Source of the DNA: Pseudogemmobacter hezensis
GTDB lineage: Bacteria > Pseudomonadota > Alphaproteobacteria > Rhodobacterales > Rhodobacteraceae
Assembly: GCF_013155295.1 (NCBI RefSeq)
Contig: NZ_JABJXT010000023.1
Span: forward strand, 1 to 53,857
Direction: 5' to 3'
DNA: 53,857 bases
Shown: positions 45,004 to 53,143 of the stretch, piece by piece
Position numbering within the stretch: position 1 is the stretch's first letter
Layout of the letters: each line of letters begins with the position of its first letter
Translations under genes and position numbers: made by a program
Notes under the pieces: generated by a model
The model's database searches: none
The model's input: the letters and a program-made list of their open reading frames with translations, nothing else
Told to the model about the DNA's origin: nothing

Positions 45004-45918
45004 ATGCCGCTGACCATGAACCGCGAGGTTTTCATCACCTGTGCCGTGACCGGATCGGGCAGCACGCAGGACCGCAGCCCGCATGTGCCACGCTCGCCCG
45101 AGCAGATCGCAGCCTCGGCGATTGATGCGGCAAAGGCGGGCGCAGCGGTGGTGCACTGCCATGTGCGCGATCCGGAAACCGGCAAACCGGCGCGTGACCC
45201 GGCACTTTACCGCGAGCTGACCGAGCGCATCCGCGATTCTGGCACCGATGTTGTGCTGAACCTGACCGCTGGTATGGGCGGCGATATGATGTTCGACGGC
45301 ACCGAGAATATGGGCCGGATGGCGGCGCATTCCGACATGATCGGCGCGACCGAGCGGGTGGCGCATATCGTCGAATGCCGCCCTGAGATCTGCACGCTCG
45401 ACTGCGGCACGATGAATTTTAACGAGGCCGATTATGTGATGGTGAACACGCCCGGCATGCTGCGCGATATGGCGAAACGCATGGTGGCCTCGGGCACGCG
45501 GATCGAGATCGAGGCCTTTGACACCGGGCATCTGTGGCTGGCGAAAGCGCTGGCGGATGAGGGGATCATCCCCGATCCGGTGCTGGTGCAGCTGTGCATG
45601 GGCGTGCCCTGGGGGGCGCCGGATGATCTGAACACCTTCATGGCGATGGTGAACAATGTGCCGAAAAACTGGCACTGGTCGGCTTTCGCGCTGGGCCGCA
45701 ATCAGATGGCCTATGTCGCGGCAAGCGTGCTGGCGGGCGGCAATGTGCGGGTGGGTCTTGAGGATAATCTCTGGCTGGAAAAGGGCGTGCTGGCGACCAA
45801 TGCGCAGCTGGTAGAGCGGGCGGTGACCATCATCGAGAATCTGGGCGCGCGGGTGATCACGCCGGCTGAGGTGCGGGCGCGGCTGAAGCTGGAAAAGCGG
45901 GCGCCACTCGCAAGGTGA
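45004..45918 (+). CDS. Beta-keto acid cleavage enzyme (BKACE), dehydrocarnitine-cleaving by context
   Basis: BKACE enzymes cleave beta-keto acids using acetyl-CoA and a divalent metal; the carnitine-pathway member converts 3-dehydrocarnitine and acetyl-CoA to betainyl-CoA and acetoacetate. The 304-residue protein has the metal motif VVHCHVRDPETGKPA, the catalytic region VECRPEICTLDCGTMNF, and FDTGHLWLAKALADEG. The substrate is inferred from the adjacent carnitine dehydrogenase. ATG at 45004 (MPLTMNREVF) follows GGAGG; an upstream in-frame start adds 21 residues without support. Confidence 0.85.
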   Translation: MPLTMNREVFITCAVTGSGSTQDRSPHVPRSPEQIAASAIDAAKAGAAVVHCHVRDPETGKPARDPALYRELTERIRDSGTDVVLNLTAGMGGDMMFDGTENMGRMAAHSDMIGATERVAHIVECRPEICTLDCGTMNFNEADYVMVNTPGMLRDMAKRMVASGTRIEIEAFDTGHLWLAKALADEGIIPDPVLVQLCMGVPWGAPDDLNTFMAMVNNVPKNWHWSAFALGRNQMAYVAASVLAGGNVRVGLEDNLWLEKGVLATNAQLVERAVTIIENLGARVITPAEVRARLKLEKRAPLAR

Positions 45919-45965
45919 ATCGGGCCGAAGTGAGGTGCCTCTGGCCAGGGGCGGATGCCTCCGGC

Positions 45966-45990
45966 GGGGATATTTAGAGACAGATGAAAA
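45966..45990 (+). repeat. Dispersed GGATATTT..AGACAGATGAA element, copy 1
   Basis: GGGGATATTTAGAGACAGAT then GAAAA, between the BKACE and dehydrogenase genes. It matches the arms of the inverted repeat at 49026-49198 at nearly every position. This looks like a family of intergenic elements; a short GCCTCCGGCGGGG stretch precedes it. Confidence 0.7.
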
Positions 45991-46038
45991 AGCACCCCGC
46001 TGTAATCGGGGGCGAGGATCAGGGAAGGGAGCGCGTTC

Positions 46039-47505
46039 ATGGCGCGTAAGGCGGCGATTGTTGGCGGCGGCGTGATCGGTGGTGGCTGGGCGGCGCGGTT
46101 CTTGCTGAATGGCTGGGATGTGGCGGTTTTTGACCCCGACCCCGAGGCTGAGCGCAAGATCAATGCGGTGCTCTCGAATGCGCGGCTGGCGCTGCCCGCT
46201 TTGTCGGATGTGCCAATGCCGCCAGAGGGGCGCTTAAGTTTCGCGGGCACCATGGCCGAGGCGGTTGAGGGGGCGGAATATGTGCAGGAATCGGTCTCTG
46301 AACGGATCGAGCTGAAGCACAGGGTCTATGCGCAGCTGCAGCAGGCCAATCCGGGCGTGCTGATCGGGTCATCGACCAGCGGTTTCAAGGCGTCGGATCT
46401 GCAGGCTGGCAGCCCCGCGCCCGAGAACATCATTGTCGCCCATCCCTTCAACCCTGTCTATCTGCTGCCTTTGTCGGAAGTGTCGGGGTCGGAGAAGAAT
46501 ACGCCAGAGACGGTGGAAAAGACCGTGCAGATCATGAAAGACATCGGGATGTTCCCGCTGGTGATCCGCAAAGAGATCGATGCGTTTCTGGGCAACCGCT
46601 TCCTTGAGGCGGTCTGGCGCGAGGCGCTCTGGATGCTGAAAGACGGGGTCGCCACCACGGAAGAGATCGACGAGGCGATCCGCATGGGGTTCGGGCTTCG
46701 CTGGGGGCAGATGGGGCTTTTCGAGACCTATCGCATCGCGGGTGGTGAAGCCGGGATGAAGCATTTCATGGCGCAATTCGGCCCCGCGCTGAAATGGCCC
46801 TGGACCAAGCTGATGGATGTGCCGGAGTTCAATGACGAGCTGGTCGAACTGGTTTCCTCGCAATCCGACGCGCAATCGGGGATGTATGGCATCCGCGAGT
46901 TGGAGCGGATCCGCGATCAGAATCTTGTGGGCTTTCTGCGGGCGCTGAAAGAACGCAACTGGGGCGCGGGCAAGGTTTTGCGTGAGCATGACGAGCGCCG
47001 TGCGGCGGTGTTCTATGCGGATACCGATCAGGGGCCGAAGGCGGCGCCGCTCGTGATGGCGCATATGCAGGTGCTGCCGGGCTGGATCGACTATAACGGC
47101 CATATGACCGAGAGCCGCTATTACTTCTGCAATTCCGAAGTGGCGGATGCGTTTTTGCGGCTGATCGGCGCGGGGATGGCTTATGTCGGGGCGGGGCACA
47201 GCTATTACTCGGCCGAGACCCATATCCGCCATCTGGGTGAGGCGAAGCTGGGTGATCGGCTGACCGGCACGATGCAGATCATCTCAGCCGATGAGAAGCG
47301 GTTCCGGTCTTTTGTGCGGATCCTGAAGGGCGATGAGGTGGTGGCGACGATTGAGCAGCTTTGCCTGCATGTCGATATGAAAGCGGGGAAAACCGTGCCC
47401 GCGAGCCCTGAGGTCTGGGCAAAGCTGAAGGCGGTGGCGGAGGCCCAGGCCGGGCTGCCGCTGCCCGAAGGCGCAGGCCGCGCCGTTGGCCAGAAGAAAG
47501 GTTGA
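46039..47505 (+). CDS. L-carnitine dehydrogenase fused to betainyl-CoA thioesterase
   Basis: A 488-residue bifunctional protein. Residues 1-320 are a 3-hydroxyacyl-CoA-dehydrogenase-like enzyme: NAD site VGGGVIGGGWAARFLLNGWD, STSGFKASDLQ, and the catalytic histidine in AHPFNPVYLLPLSEVSGSE. Residues about 340-470 form a hotdog thioesterase (GWIDYNGHMTESRYYFCNSE, GHSYYSAETHIRHLGEAKLG). In alphaproteobacteria this fusion is known: the dehydrogenase oxidises L-carnitine to 3-dehydrocarnitine and the thioesterase hydrolyses betainyl-CoA to glycine betaine. It lies between BKACE and the acyl-CoA dehydrogenase, matching the pathway. ATG at 46039 behind GGAAGGGAG. Confidence 0.88.
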   Translation: MARKAAIVGGGVIGGGWAARFLLNGWDVAVFDPDPEAERKINAVLSNARLALPALSDVPMPPEGRLSFAGTMAEAVEGAEYVQESVSERIELKHRVYAQLQQANPGVLIGSSTSGFKASDLQAGSPAPENIIVAHPFNPVYLLPLSEVSGSEKNTPETVEKTVQIMKDIGMFPLVIRKEIDAFLGNRFLEAVWREALWMLKDGVATTEEIDEAIRMGFGLRWGQMGLFETYRIAGGEAGMKHFMAQFGPALKWPWTKLMDVPEFNDELVELVSSQSDAQSGMYGIRELERIRDQNLVGFLRALKERNWGAGKVLREHDERRAAVFYADTDQGPKAAPLVMAHMQVLPGWIDYNGHMTESRYYFCNSEVADAFLRLIGAGMAYVGAGHSYYSAETHIRHLGEAKLGDRLTGTMQIISADEKRFRSFVRILKGDEVVATIEQLCLHVDMKAGKTVPASPEVWAKLKAVAEAQAGLPLPEGAGRAVGQKKG

Positions 47506-47509
47506 GGCG

Positions 47510-48673
47510 ATGGATTTCGGGCTGAATGAAGAACAGCAGATGATCGTCGAGGCGACGCGTGCCTTCGTCGAAAACGAGCTTTACCCGCATGAGGCAGAGG
47601 TCGAGCGTTCGGGCGTCCTGCCGCTGGAGCTGATCCGCGAGATCCAGAAAAAGGCCATCGCTGCCGGGCTTTATGCGGCGAATATGCCGGTTGAGGTGGG
47701 GGGCGCGGGCCTCGATACCCTGTCCTGGCTGCTTTATGAGAAAGAGCTGGGGCGCGCGAATTACGCGCTGCACTGGACCTGTGTGGCGCGGCCCTCGAAC
47801 ATCCTGCTGGCGGGCAACGCCGAGCAGCGCGAGCAATACCTTATGCCCTGCATCCGGGGCGAGACCTGGGATTGTCTTGCGATGACTGAGCCGGGGGCGG
47901 GATCAGATCTGCGCGGCATGAAGGCCTCTGCACGGGAAGACGGCGATGACTGGATCCTGAACGGGACCAAGCATTTCATCTCGCACGCTGATCTGGCGGG
48001 CTTTGCGATTGTCTTCATGGCGACCGGCGAGGAAGAAACCCCGCGCGGGCCGAAAAAGCGGATCACTGCGTTTTTCGTGGATAAAGGCACGCCGGGGTTC
48101 AATGTGCGCGAGGGGTACCGCAACGTCTCGCACCGCGGCTATACCAATGCGGTGCTGGAGTTTGATGACTGCCGCGTGAACAAGCGGCAGGTGCTGGGCG
48201 AGGCGCATAAGGGCTTTGAGGTCGCCAATTCCTGGCTGGGGGCGACGCGGTTGCAGGTGGCATCAACCTGTCTTGGCCGGGCGGAACGTGCGCTGGATCA
48301 CGCGGTCTCCTATTCCGCCGAGCGAAAGCAATTCGGCCAGCAGATTGGCAAATTCCAGGGCGTGAGCTTCAAGCTGGCCGATATGGCGATGGAGCTGAAA
48401 GCGGCGGAACTTCTGACCCGCGAGGCCGCCTGGAAATACGACCAGGGCACGGTGAGCGAGGCCGATATGTCGATGGCCAAGCTGAAAGCGACCGAGGTGC
48501 TGGCGATGGTGGCGGATGAGGCGATCCAGATCCATGGCGGCATGGGACTGATGGACGAACTGCCGCTGGAACGGATCTGGCGCGATGCCCGTGTCGAGCG
48601 GATCTGGGAAGGCACGTCAGAGATTCAGCGCCATATCATCTCGCGTGAGCTGCTGCGGGCGGTAGGGGGGTGA
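47510..48673 (+). CDS. Acyl-CoA dehydrogenase, probably gamma-butyrobetainyl-CoA dehydrogenase
   Basis: A 387-residue flavoprotein of the acyl-CoA dehydrogenase family, donating electrons to ETF. Features: DFGLNEEQQMIVEATRAFVE, TEPGAGSDLRGMKASA, the FAD segment IQIHGGMGLMDELPLERIW, and the C-terminal ERIWEGTSEIQRHIISRELL, where the glutamate near EGTSEIQ corresponds to the catalytic base region. By neighbourhood it probably forms crotonobetainyl-CoA from gamma-butyrobetainyl-CoA (as CaiA/BbsG-type enzymes). ATG at 47510; an upstream TTG start adds 8 residues. Confidence 0.88.
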   Translation: MDFGLNEEQQMIVEATRAFVENELYPHEAEVERSGVLPLELIREIQKKAIAAGLYAANMPVEVGGAGLDTLSWLLYEKELGRANYALHWTCVARPSNILLAGNAEQREQYLMPCIRGETWDCLAMTEPGAGSDLRGMKASAREDGDDWILNGTKHFISHADLAGFAIVFMATGEEETPRGPKKRITAFFVDKGTPGFNVREGYRNVSHRGYTNAVLEFDDCRVNKRQVLGEAHKGFEVANSWLGATRLQVASTCLGRAERALDHAVSYSAERKQFGQQIGKFQGVSFKLADMAMELKAAELLTREAAWKYDQGTVSEADMSMAKLKATEVLAMVADEAIQIHGGMGLMDELPLERIWRDARVERIWEGTSEIQRHIISRELLRAVGG

Positions 48674-48678
48674 CGGTT

Positions 48679-48987
48679 ATGGCCGATGACAAGGGTGCGG
48701 GACCAAAAATCCGCTTCACCTATTGCACCCAGTGCAACTGGATGCTGCGCACAGCCTGGATGGCGCAGGAGTTGCTGCAAACCTTCGGACAGGATCTGGG
48801 TGAAGTGACCCTGATCCCATCAACGGGCGGCGTTTTCCGGATCGAGCTTGATGGTGTGCTGGTCTGGGACCGCAAAGATCAGGCCGGTTTTCCGGATTCG
48901 AAACAGCTGAAAAAGCTGGTGCGCGATCATGTCTGGCCAGAGCGTGATCTTGGCCATCTTGATCGTGGCGCCTTGCCGGAGGCCTGA
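48679..48987 (+). CDS. SelT/SelW/SelH-family (Rdx) protein
   Basis: A 102-residue thioredoxin-fold protein with TYCTQCNWMLRTAWMAQELL; C16 and C19 form the CxxC pair (the position of selenocysteine in SelW relatives is an ordinary cysteine here). GGVFRIELDGVLVWDRKDQAGFPDSKQLK, quoted only in part, is the family core. Its redox partner is unknown. It follows the acyl-CoA dehydrogenase with 5 bases between stop and ATG (48679), and belongs to the same operon, so a role in protecting or maturing that enzyme is possible. Confidence 0.85.
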   Translation: MADDKGAGPKIRFTYCTQCNWMLRTAWMAQELLQTFGQDLGEVTLIPSTGGVFRIELDGVLVWDRKDQAGFPDSKQLKKLVRDHVWPERDLGHLDRGALPEA

Positions 48988-49005
48988 GCCCGACTGGTCC
49001 GCGCC

Positions 49006-49240
49006 GGGGGCTGTCTGCCCCCGGACCCCCGAGGATATTTTCAGACAGATGAAAACCATATGTTAACCAATGATCCTGATATTGGCATTGCGGTACAGGC
49101 GGGGACGCCGATGACCGCGACGGGTGAAACCCTGCCCCGCTTCGGTGGGGCAGGGGACAGCCCCGTCCGTTTCATCTGTCTGAAAATATCCTCGGGGGGA
49201 GGTGCCGCTTCGCGGCACCGTGGGGGGCAGACAGCCCCCC
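49006..49240. repeat. Composite palindrome with 29-bp perfect arms
   Basis: Left arm 49026-49054 (CCCCCGAGGATATTTTCAGA then CAGATGAAA) and right arm 49170-49198 are perfect reverse complements over 29 bp, separated by 115 bp. Outer hairpins flank it: GGGGGC..GCCCCC at about 49006-49022 and GGGGGGC-AGACA-GCCCCCC at 49222-49240. Two more hairpins lie between: CCCTGCCCC..GGGGCAGGG (49130-49155) and GGTGCCG..CGGCACC (49201-49219, right of the arm). The arms are copies 2 and 3 of the dispersed GGATATTT element. No transposase is present. Confidence 0.92.
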
Positions 49241-49268
49241 TTGACCGGCAAGAGTGCGGGGGGGACGC

Positions 49269-51269
49269 ATGAAACGCCTCGACCGGCTGCTGCGTCCTCG
49301 CCATATTGCTGTTCTTGGCGCGGGATGGGCTCTTAACGTCATTGAGCAGACCCGTAAGATGGGATTTGATGGGCCAGTCTGGCCTATCCACCCCAGCAAG
49401 GCCGAGATTGGCGGGCTGAAGGCCTATGCCTCGGTTGCCGATCTGCCCGAAGCACCCGATGCGACTTTTGTCGGTGTGAATCGTTTCGCGACGGTTGATG
49501 TCACCCGCGAGCTTGTCGAACGAGGCGCCGGTGGGGCGATCTGTTTCGCGGCAGGCTGGACCGAGGCGGGTGAGCCGGAGCTGCAGCAAAAGCTCATCGC
49601 CGCAGCTGGCGATATGCCGATCCTCGGGCCAAATTGCTATGGGGTAATCAATTACCTCGACGGTGCGCTTTTATGGCCCGATCAGCATGGCGGCGTTCGG
49701 GTTGAAAACGGTGTCGCCCTGATCAGCCAATCCTCGAACATCGTGGTTAATCTGGCCATGCAGCAGCGTGGCCTGCCGGTTGCCTATATTGCCTGTCTTG
49801 GCAATGCTGCGGTGGTTGGCCTGGCCGAGCTGGCCGGGGCCTTGCTGGATGACCCCCGCGTGACGGCGATCGGCATGTATATCGAGGGGATTGACGACGC
49901 CCCGGCCTTTGCCCGGTTTGCGGCGCGGGCTGAGGCGCTTGGCAAAGGGGTCGTGACAATCAAATCTGGCAAGACCGAGGCCTCGCGCAGCGCGGCGGCC
50001 TCGCATACGGCTTCTCTTGCCGGGGGCGGTGCGGCGTCCTCGGCTTTCCTTGCGCAGCTGGGGGTGGCCGAGGTCAACAGCCCTGCAGAGATGATAGAGA
50101 CGCTGAAGATCTTCCATATTCACGGGCCGCGTCTGGGGTCTCGCCTGTGCTCACTGTCCTGCTCGGGGGGCGAGGCGGGGATGGTGGCTGACCTGGCCGC
50201 GCCTTTCGGGCTACAGTTCCCGCCGGTGCCAAAGCTGACGTCTGAGCGGCTTTCCAACACGCTGGGGCCGATTGTATCGGTTGCCAACCCATTGGATTAC
50301 AACACCTTCATCTGGGGTGACCTGGAGAAAACCACCGAGGTTTTCTCTGCCATGCTGGAGCCTTACGACGCCGGGCTATATGTCATCGACCTGCCGCGGG
50401 AGGATCGTTGCGATCCCTCAAGCTATTTCCCGGCGCTTGAGGCGATCAGCAACGCGCAAAATGCCTGCGGCAAGCCCGCCTTCCCGGTGGTCACGATTTC
50501 CGAGAATATGAACGAGGCGCGGGTGCAGGCCCTGATGGCGCAGGGGCTTTGCCCGCTGATGGGCTTTGAAACCGCGCTGGCGGCGATCCGGGCGGCGCAG
50601 ACTCCGGCCGGGATTGAGGGCTGGCAGCCGCTGGCCGCTTTGCCCGCACGCCACACACGGCTTTTGTCTGAGGCCGAGGGCAAGGTGCTTTTGGCGGCTG
50701 CAGGCGTGCCGGTTCCACGCTCGGTGACCGGGGCGACGCTGCAGGATGTGACGCAGGCGGCCGTCGGGCTGCAGCCCCCCTTCGCGCTGAAGGGCCTTGG
50801 CTTTGCGCATAAGACCGAGGCCGGGGCGGTCAGGCTGGGGCTGAATACGCTGGAAGGGCAGGCCGGGATGCCTGGCGCCACCGGCTATCTGGTCGAGGAA
50901 ATGGTGACCGGCGCCCTGGCTGAGATGCTTTTGGGGATCAGCCGCGATCCGGTCTATGGCATCACGCTGACCCTGGGGATGGGCGGCGTCACGGCCGAGG
51001 TGCTGGCCGATACGGTGACGCTTGTCTGGCCGTTGGATGAGGCGGCGATCCTGACTGCGCTGCGGCGGTTGCGGCTTTGGCCCTTGCTGGATGGCTATCG
51101 CGGCAGGCCGCGTGCAGATGTGGCGGCATTCGCGCGGATCGCCTGCAGCCTTGGGGCGCTGATGGCGGGCGATGACCGGCTGGAAGAAATCGAAATAAAT
51201 CCGGTCCTCTTGCGAGAGACGGGCGCGGTGGCGGTGGATGCTCTGATCCGGAGGGACGAGAATGACTGA
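49269..51269 (+). CDS. ADP-forming acyl-CoA ligase, probably for gamma-butyrobetaine or carnitine
   Basis: A 666-residue single-chain acyl-CoA synthetase of the NDP-forming (acetate-CoA ligase) class. Residues 1-130 are a CoA-binding Rossmann domain (RPRHIAVLGAGWALNVIEQT), followed by succinyl-CoA-ligase-like domains with H246 in SASHTASLAGGG as the phosphohistidine. The C-terminal ATP-grasp part (about 455-666) has FALKGLGFAHKTEAGAVRLG and EEIEINPVLLRETGAVAVDA. Context suggests it activates gamma-butyrobetaine, crotonobetaine or carnitine. ATG at 49269 behind GGGGGGA; GTG at 49254 is an alternative. It overlaps caiD by 8 bases. Confidence 0.82.
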   Translation: MKRLDRLLRPRHIAVLGAGWALNVIEQTRKMGFDGPVWPIHPSKAEIGGLKAYASVADLPEAPDATFVGVNRFATVDVTRELVERGAGGAICFAAGWTEAGEPELQQKLIAAAGDMPILGPNCYGVINYLDGALLWPDQHGGVRVENGVALISQSSNIVVNLAMQQRGLPVAYIACLGNAAVVGLAELAGALLDDPRVTAIGMYIEGIDDAPAFARFAARAEALGKGVVTIKSGKTEASRSAAASHTASLAGGGAASSAFLAQLGVAEVNSPAEMIETLKIFHIHGPRLGSRLCSLSCSGGEAGMVADLAAPFGLQFPPVPKLTSERLSNTLGPIVSVANPLDYNTFIWGDLEKTTEVFSAMLEPYDAGLYVIDLPREDRCDPSSYFPALEAISNAQNACGKPAFPVVTISENMNEARVQALMAQGLCPLMGFETALAAIRAAQTPAGIEGWQPLAALPARHTRLLSEAEGKVLLAAAGVPVPRSVTGATLQDVTQAAVGLQPPFALKGLGFAHKTEAGAVRLGLNTLEGQAGMPGATGYLVEEMVTGALAEMLLGISRDPVYGITLTLGMGGVTAEVLADTVTLVWPLDEAAILTALRRLRLWPLLDGYRGRPRADVAAFARIACSLGALMAGDDRLEEIEINPVLLRETGAVAVDALIRRDEND

Positions 51270-52065
51270 GATGCAGATGCGGGTTGATGGCCCGGTAAAA
51301 ACCCGCCGCGAGGGCGCGATCCTTGAGGTCACTCTGGATGCGCCCAAGGCCAATGCGATCAGTCTGAAAACCAGCCGTATCATGGGCCTGGTGTTCCGCG
51401 ATTTCCGCGATGACGACAGCCTGCGCATCTGCATCCTGCGCGCGGCGGGTGAGAAATTCTTTTGCCCCGGCTGGGATTTGAAGGCCGCAGCCGAGGGGGA
51501 TGCGGTTGATGGCGATTATGGCGTTGGCGGCTTTGGCGGCCTGCAGGAGCTGCCAAATCTGAACAAGCCGGTGATCGCGGCCGTCCAGGGCATCTGTTGT
51601 GGCGGCGGGCTTGAGCTGGCGCTATCTGCCGATCTGATCATGGCCTCTGAGACGGCGACATTCGCACTGCCAGAGATCCGCTCGGGCACGGTGGCGGATG
51701 CGGCTTCGATTAAGCTGCCAAAGCGGATCCCCTATCATGTGGCGATGGATCTCTTGCTGACCGGGCGCTGGTTTGACGCCGAAGAGGCGCTGCGTTGGGG
51801 GCTGATCAAAGAGATTTGCGCGCCCGATCAGCTGCTTGCCAAAACATGGGAACTGGCGCGGCTTTTGGAATCGGGGCCGCCGCTGGTCTATGCAGCGATC
51901 AAGGAAGTGGTGCGCGAGGCCGAGAATATGCGCTTTCAGGATGCGCTGAACCGGATCACCAAGCGCCTGATGCCGACGGTCGACCGGCTCTATTCCAGTG
52001 AAGACCAGCTGGAAGGTGCCCGGGCATTCTCTGAAAAGCGCGACCCGGTCTGGAAAGGCCGCTGA
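51262..52065 (+). CDS. caiD: Carnitinyl-CoA dehydratase / crotonobetainyl-CoA hydratase
   Basis: CaiD interconverts crotonobetainyl-CoA and L-carnitinyl-CoA. The 267-residue crotonase has AGEKFFCPGWDLKAAAEGDA, closely matching E. coli CaiD, and the catalytic glutamates E118 (GGGLELALSAD) and E138 (ALPEIRSG), aligning with E111 and E131 there. The C-terminus FSEKRDPVWKGR is the CaiD-type ending. The ATG follows GGAGGG and overlaps the ligase stop (ATGACTGA), so translation is coupled. It is the last gene of the operon. Confidence 0.9.
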   Translation: MTEMQMRVDGPVKTRREGAILEVTLDAPKANAISLKTSRIMGLVFRDFRDDDSLRICILRAAGEKFFCPGWDLKAAAEGDAVDGDYGVGGFGGLQELPNLNKPVIAAVQGICCGGGLELALSADLIMASETATFALPEIRSGTVADAASIKLPKRIPYHVAMDLLLTGRWFDAEEALRWGLIKEICAPDQLLAKTWELARLLESGPPLVYAAIKEVVREAENMRFQDALNRITKRLMPTVDRLYSSEDQLEGARAFSEKRDPVWKGR

Positions 52066-52138
52066 GGTCGGCGGCGGCGCCCCGCCATGCTGACCAGGAT
52101 AGTGGCGGCGGCAGAGCAGGGCAAAACTGGCCGGGCGG

Positions 52139-52192
52139 CGAATAGAGGTCGATGATCACAGCGAGACAGGCGAAGCCCGTCACTGGCCTCAA
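52139..52192 (-). pseudogene. Fragment of an IS3-type integrase core
   Basis: On the minus strand the reading frame gives VTGFACLAVIIDLYSPPG, resembling the FxYLAVVIDLYSRxxVGW segment in IS3-family transposases (rve domain). The match is short, upstream DITYI is lost by frame changes, and the rest is not recognisable. It marks an old insertion next to the carnitine operon end. Confidence 0.4.
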
Positions 52193-52330
52193 CGCTGTTC
52201 ATCGACGCGCTGATGGTGTGGCAGTGAAGCGGCCTCGGCTGGAAACTCATATTTCCATCTAAGCGATAGAAATAAAAAGAAAATAATCAGTATATCTAAC
52301 CTTGGGGCGAAGGCCCCAGAAGAAGGACGC

Positions 52331-52735
52331 ATGCCCTGGCTGCATAAATACCTCTGCAAGGATCAGGGTATAGGGATGATGTTCACCGACTCGCAGATCG
52401 TCGAGCGGGTCATCAAACGCTGCACTGACTCCGGGCTTCCGGTGCTGACTGTGCATGACAGTGTGTTCGCGCCCTATACGCATAGCAGACTGGTTAACGC
52501 AGTTATGGTTCAGGCCGCAGAGGAGGCGGTTGGTCGGCCTTTGCCTTTGGAGGCTGAGCATGCTGGTCTGGATGACGTGCGAGATAAGCTATTGGAAATT
52601 CAACAGGATTTCCAATGGTGGAGGGAAGCGGCTCGCTGCGAAGGATATTTGCAGAGGCTAAAGGCCTGGGAAGGATCGCATGGGCAGGAGGTTGTTTCTC
52701 TGGGGATGAAGCAGCGTAAGGCAAGGGCAGGCTAA
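52331..52735 (+). CDS. Short protein with MFTDS and VHDS motifs, possible replicase-like fragment
   Basis: A 134-residue protein starting MPWLHKYLCKDQGIGMMFTD; GLPVLTVHDSVFAPYTH follows. The pair MFTDSxI and PVLxVHDS recalls the C-terminal part of longer phage or plasmid proteins of alphaproteobacteria, and VHDS resembles motif C of T7-like polymerases, but the upstream domains are missing. It could be a 3' fragment. AAGGACGC supports the ATG, so it may be expressed. GC content is lower than in the ribosomal region. A hairpin TGGGGC-GAAG-GCCCCA (52303-52318) precedes it. Confidence 0.5.
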   Translation: MPWLHKYLCKDQGIGMMFTDSQIVERVIKRCTDSGLPVLTVHDSVFAPYTHSRLVNAVMVQAAEEAVGRPLPLEAEHAGLDDVRDKLLEIQQDFQWWREAARCEGYLQRLKAWEGSHGQEVVSLGMKQRKARAG

Positions 52736-52978
52736 TCCCTTTGAATCAGCAGCAACAGCCTTGTCTTTTGCAGGCTCTTTCCATCCCCCGTCCCCCATAT
52801 TTATACCTATTGATCCCTCTGTCCCCATCCCTCCATGCACCCTGTCAGCTCAATGTTCCGATGCGATAACATGCTGATAGATATTGGTTTTTATCAGTCA
52901 TTTTTATGAAGTGACTGAGGGCACGCTGGTATGCTTCCTGACCGCATCTGCCTGACCTGACCCTTTCAGAGGCTTCCC

Positions 52979-53095
52979 ATGACCGCGAATGTCCACCTCG
53001 GCGCCCAGCTTGACGCCTATGTTGCCCTGAAGAAACCCGGCTTTGCACTGATGGTCGATGCGCCTTGGGGCGGGGTACGCTCCCCTCTTGACTAG
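52979..53095 (+). pseudogene. N-terminal stub of a KAP-family P-loop NTPase
   Basis: A 38-residue frame starting MTANVHLGAQLDAYVALKKP, then GFALMVDAPWGGVRSPLD and stop. KAP NTPases have a start of the type ..YALMIDAPWGAGKT, so this stub ends exactly within the Walker A motif: the glycine-lysine-threonine part is missing. CAGAGG lies 7 bases before the ATG, so the original start is intact. It is probably left by an internal deletion that joined the N-terminus to other sequence. Confidence 0.6.
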
Positions 53096-53143
53096 CGGCG
53101 GCTAAGGCACTTCCATGCGGAGATTACAGTAGGGCAAGTGCAT

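Noticed and set aside
48679-48987. A selenoprotein gene
   Set aside because: The SelW-like CxxC is coded by ordinary TGC codons and there is no in-frame TGA.
49060-49272. A 70-codon frame inside the composite palindrome
   Set aside because: It runs across hairpins and repeat arms, has no ribosome binding site and overlaps the ligase start.
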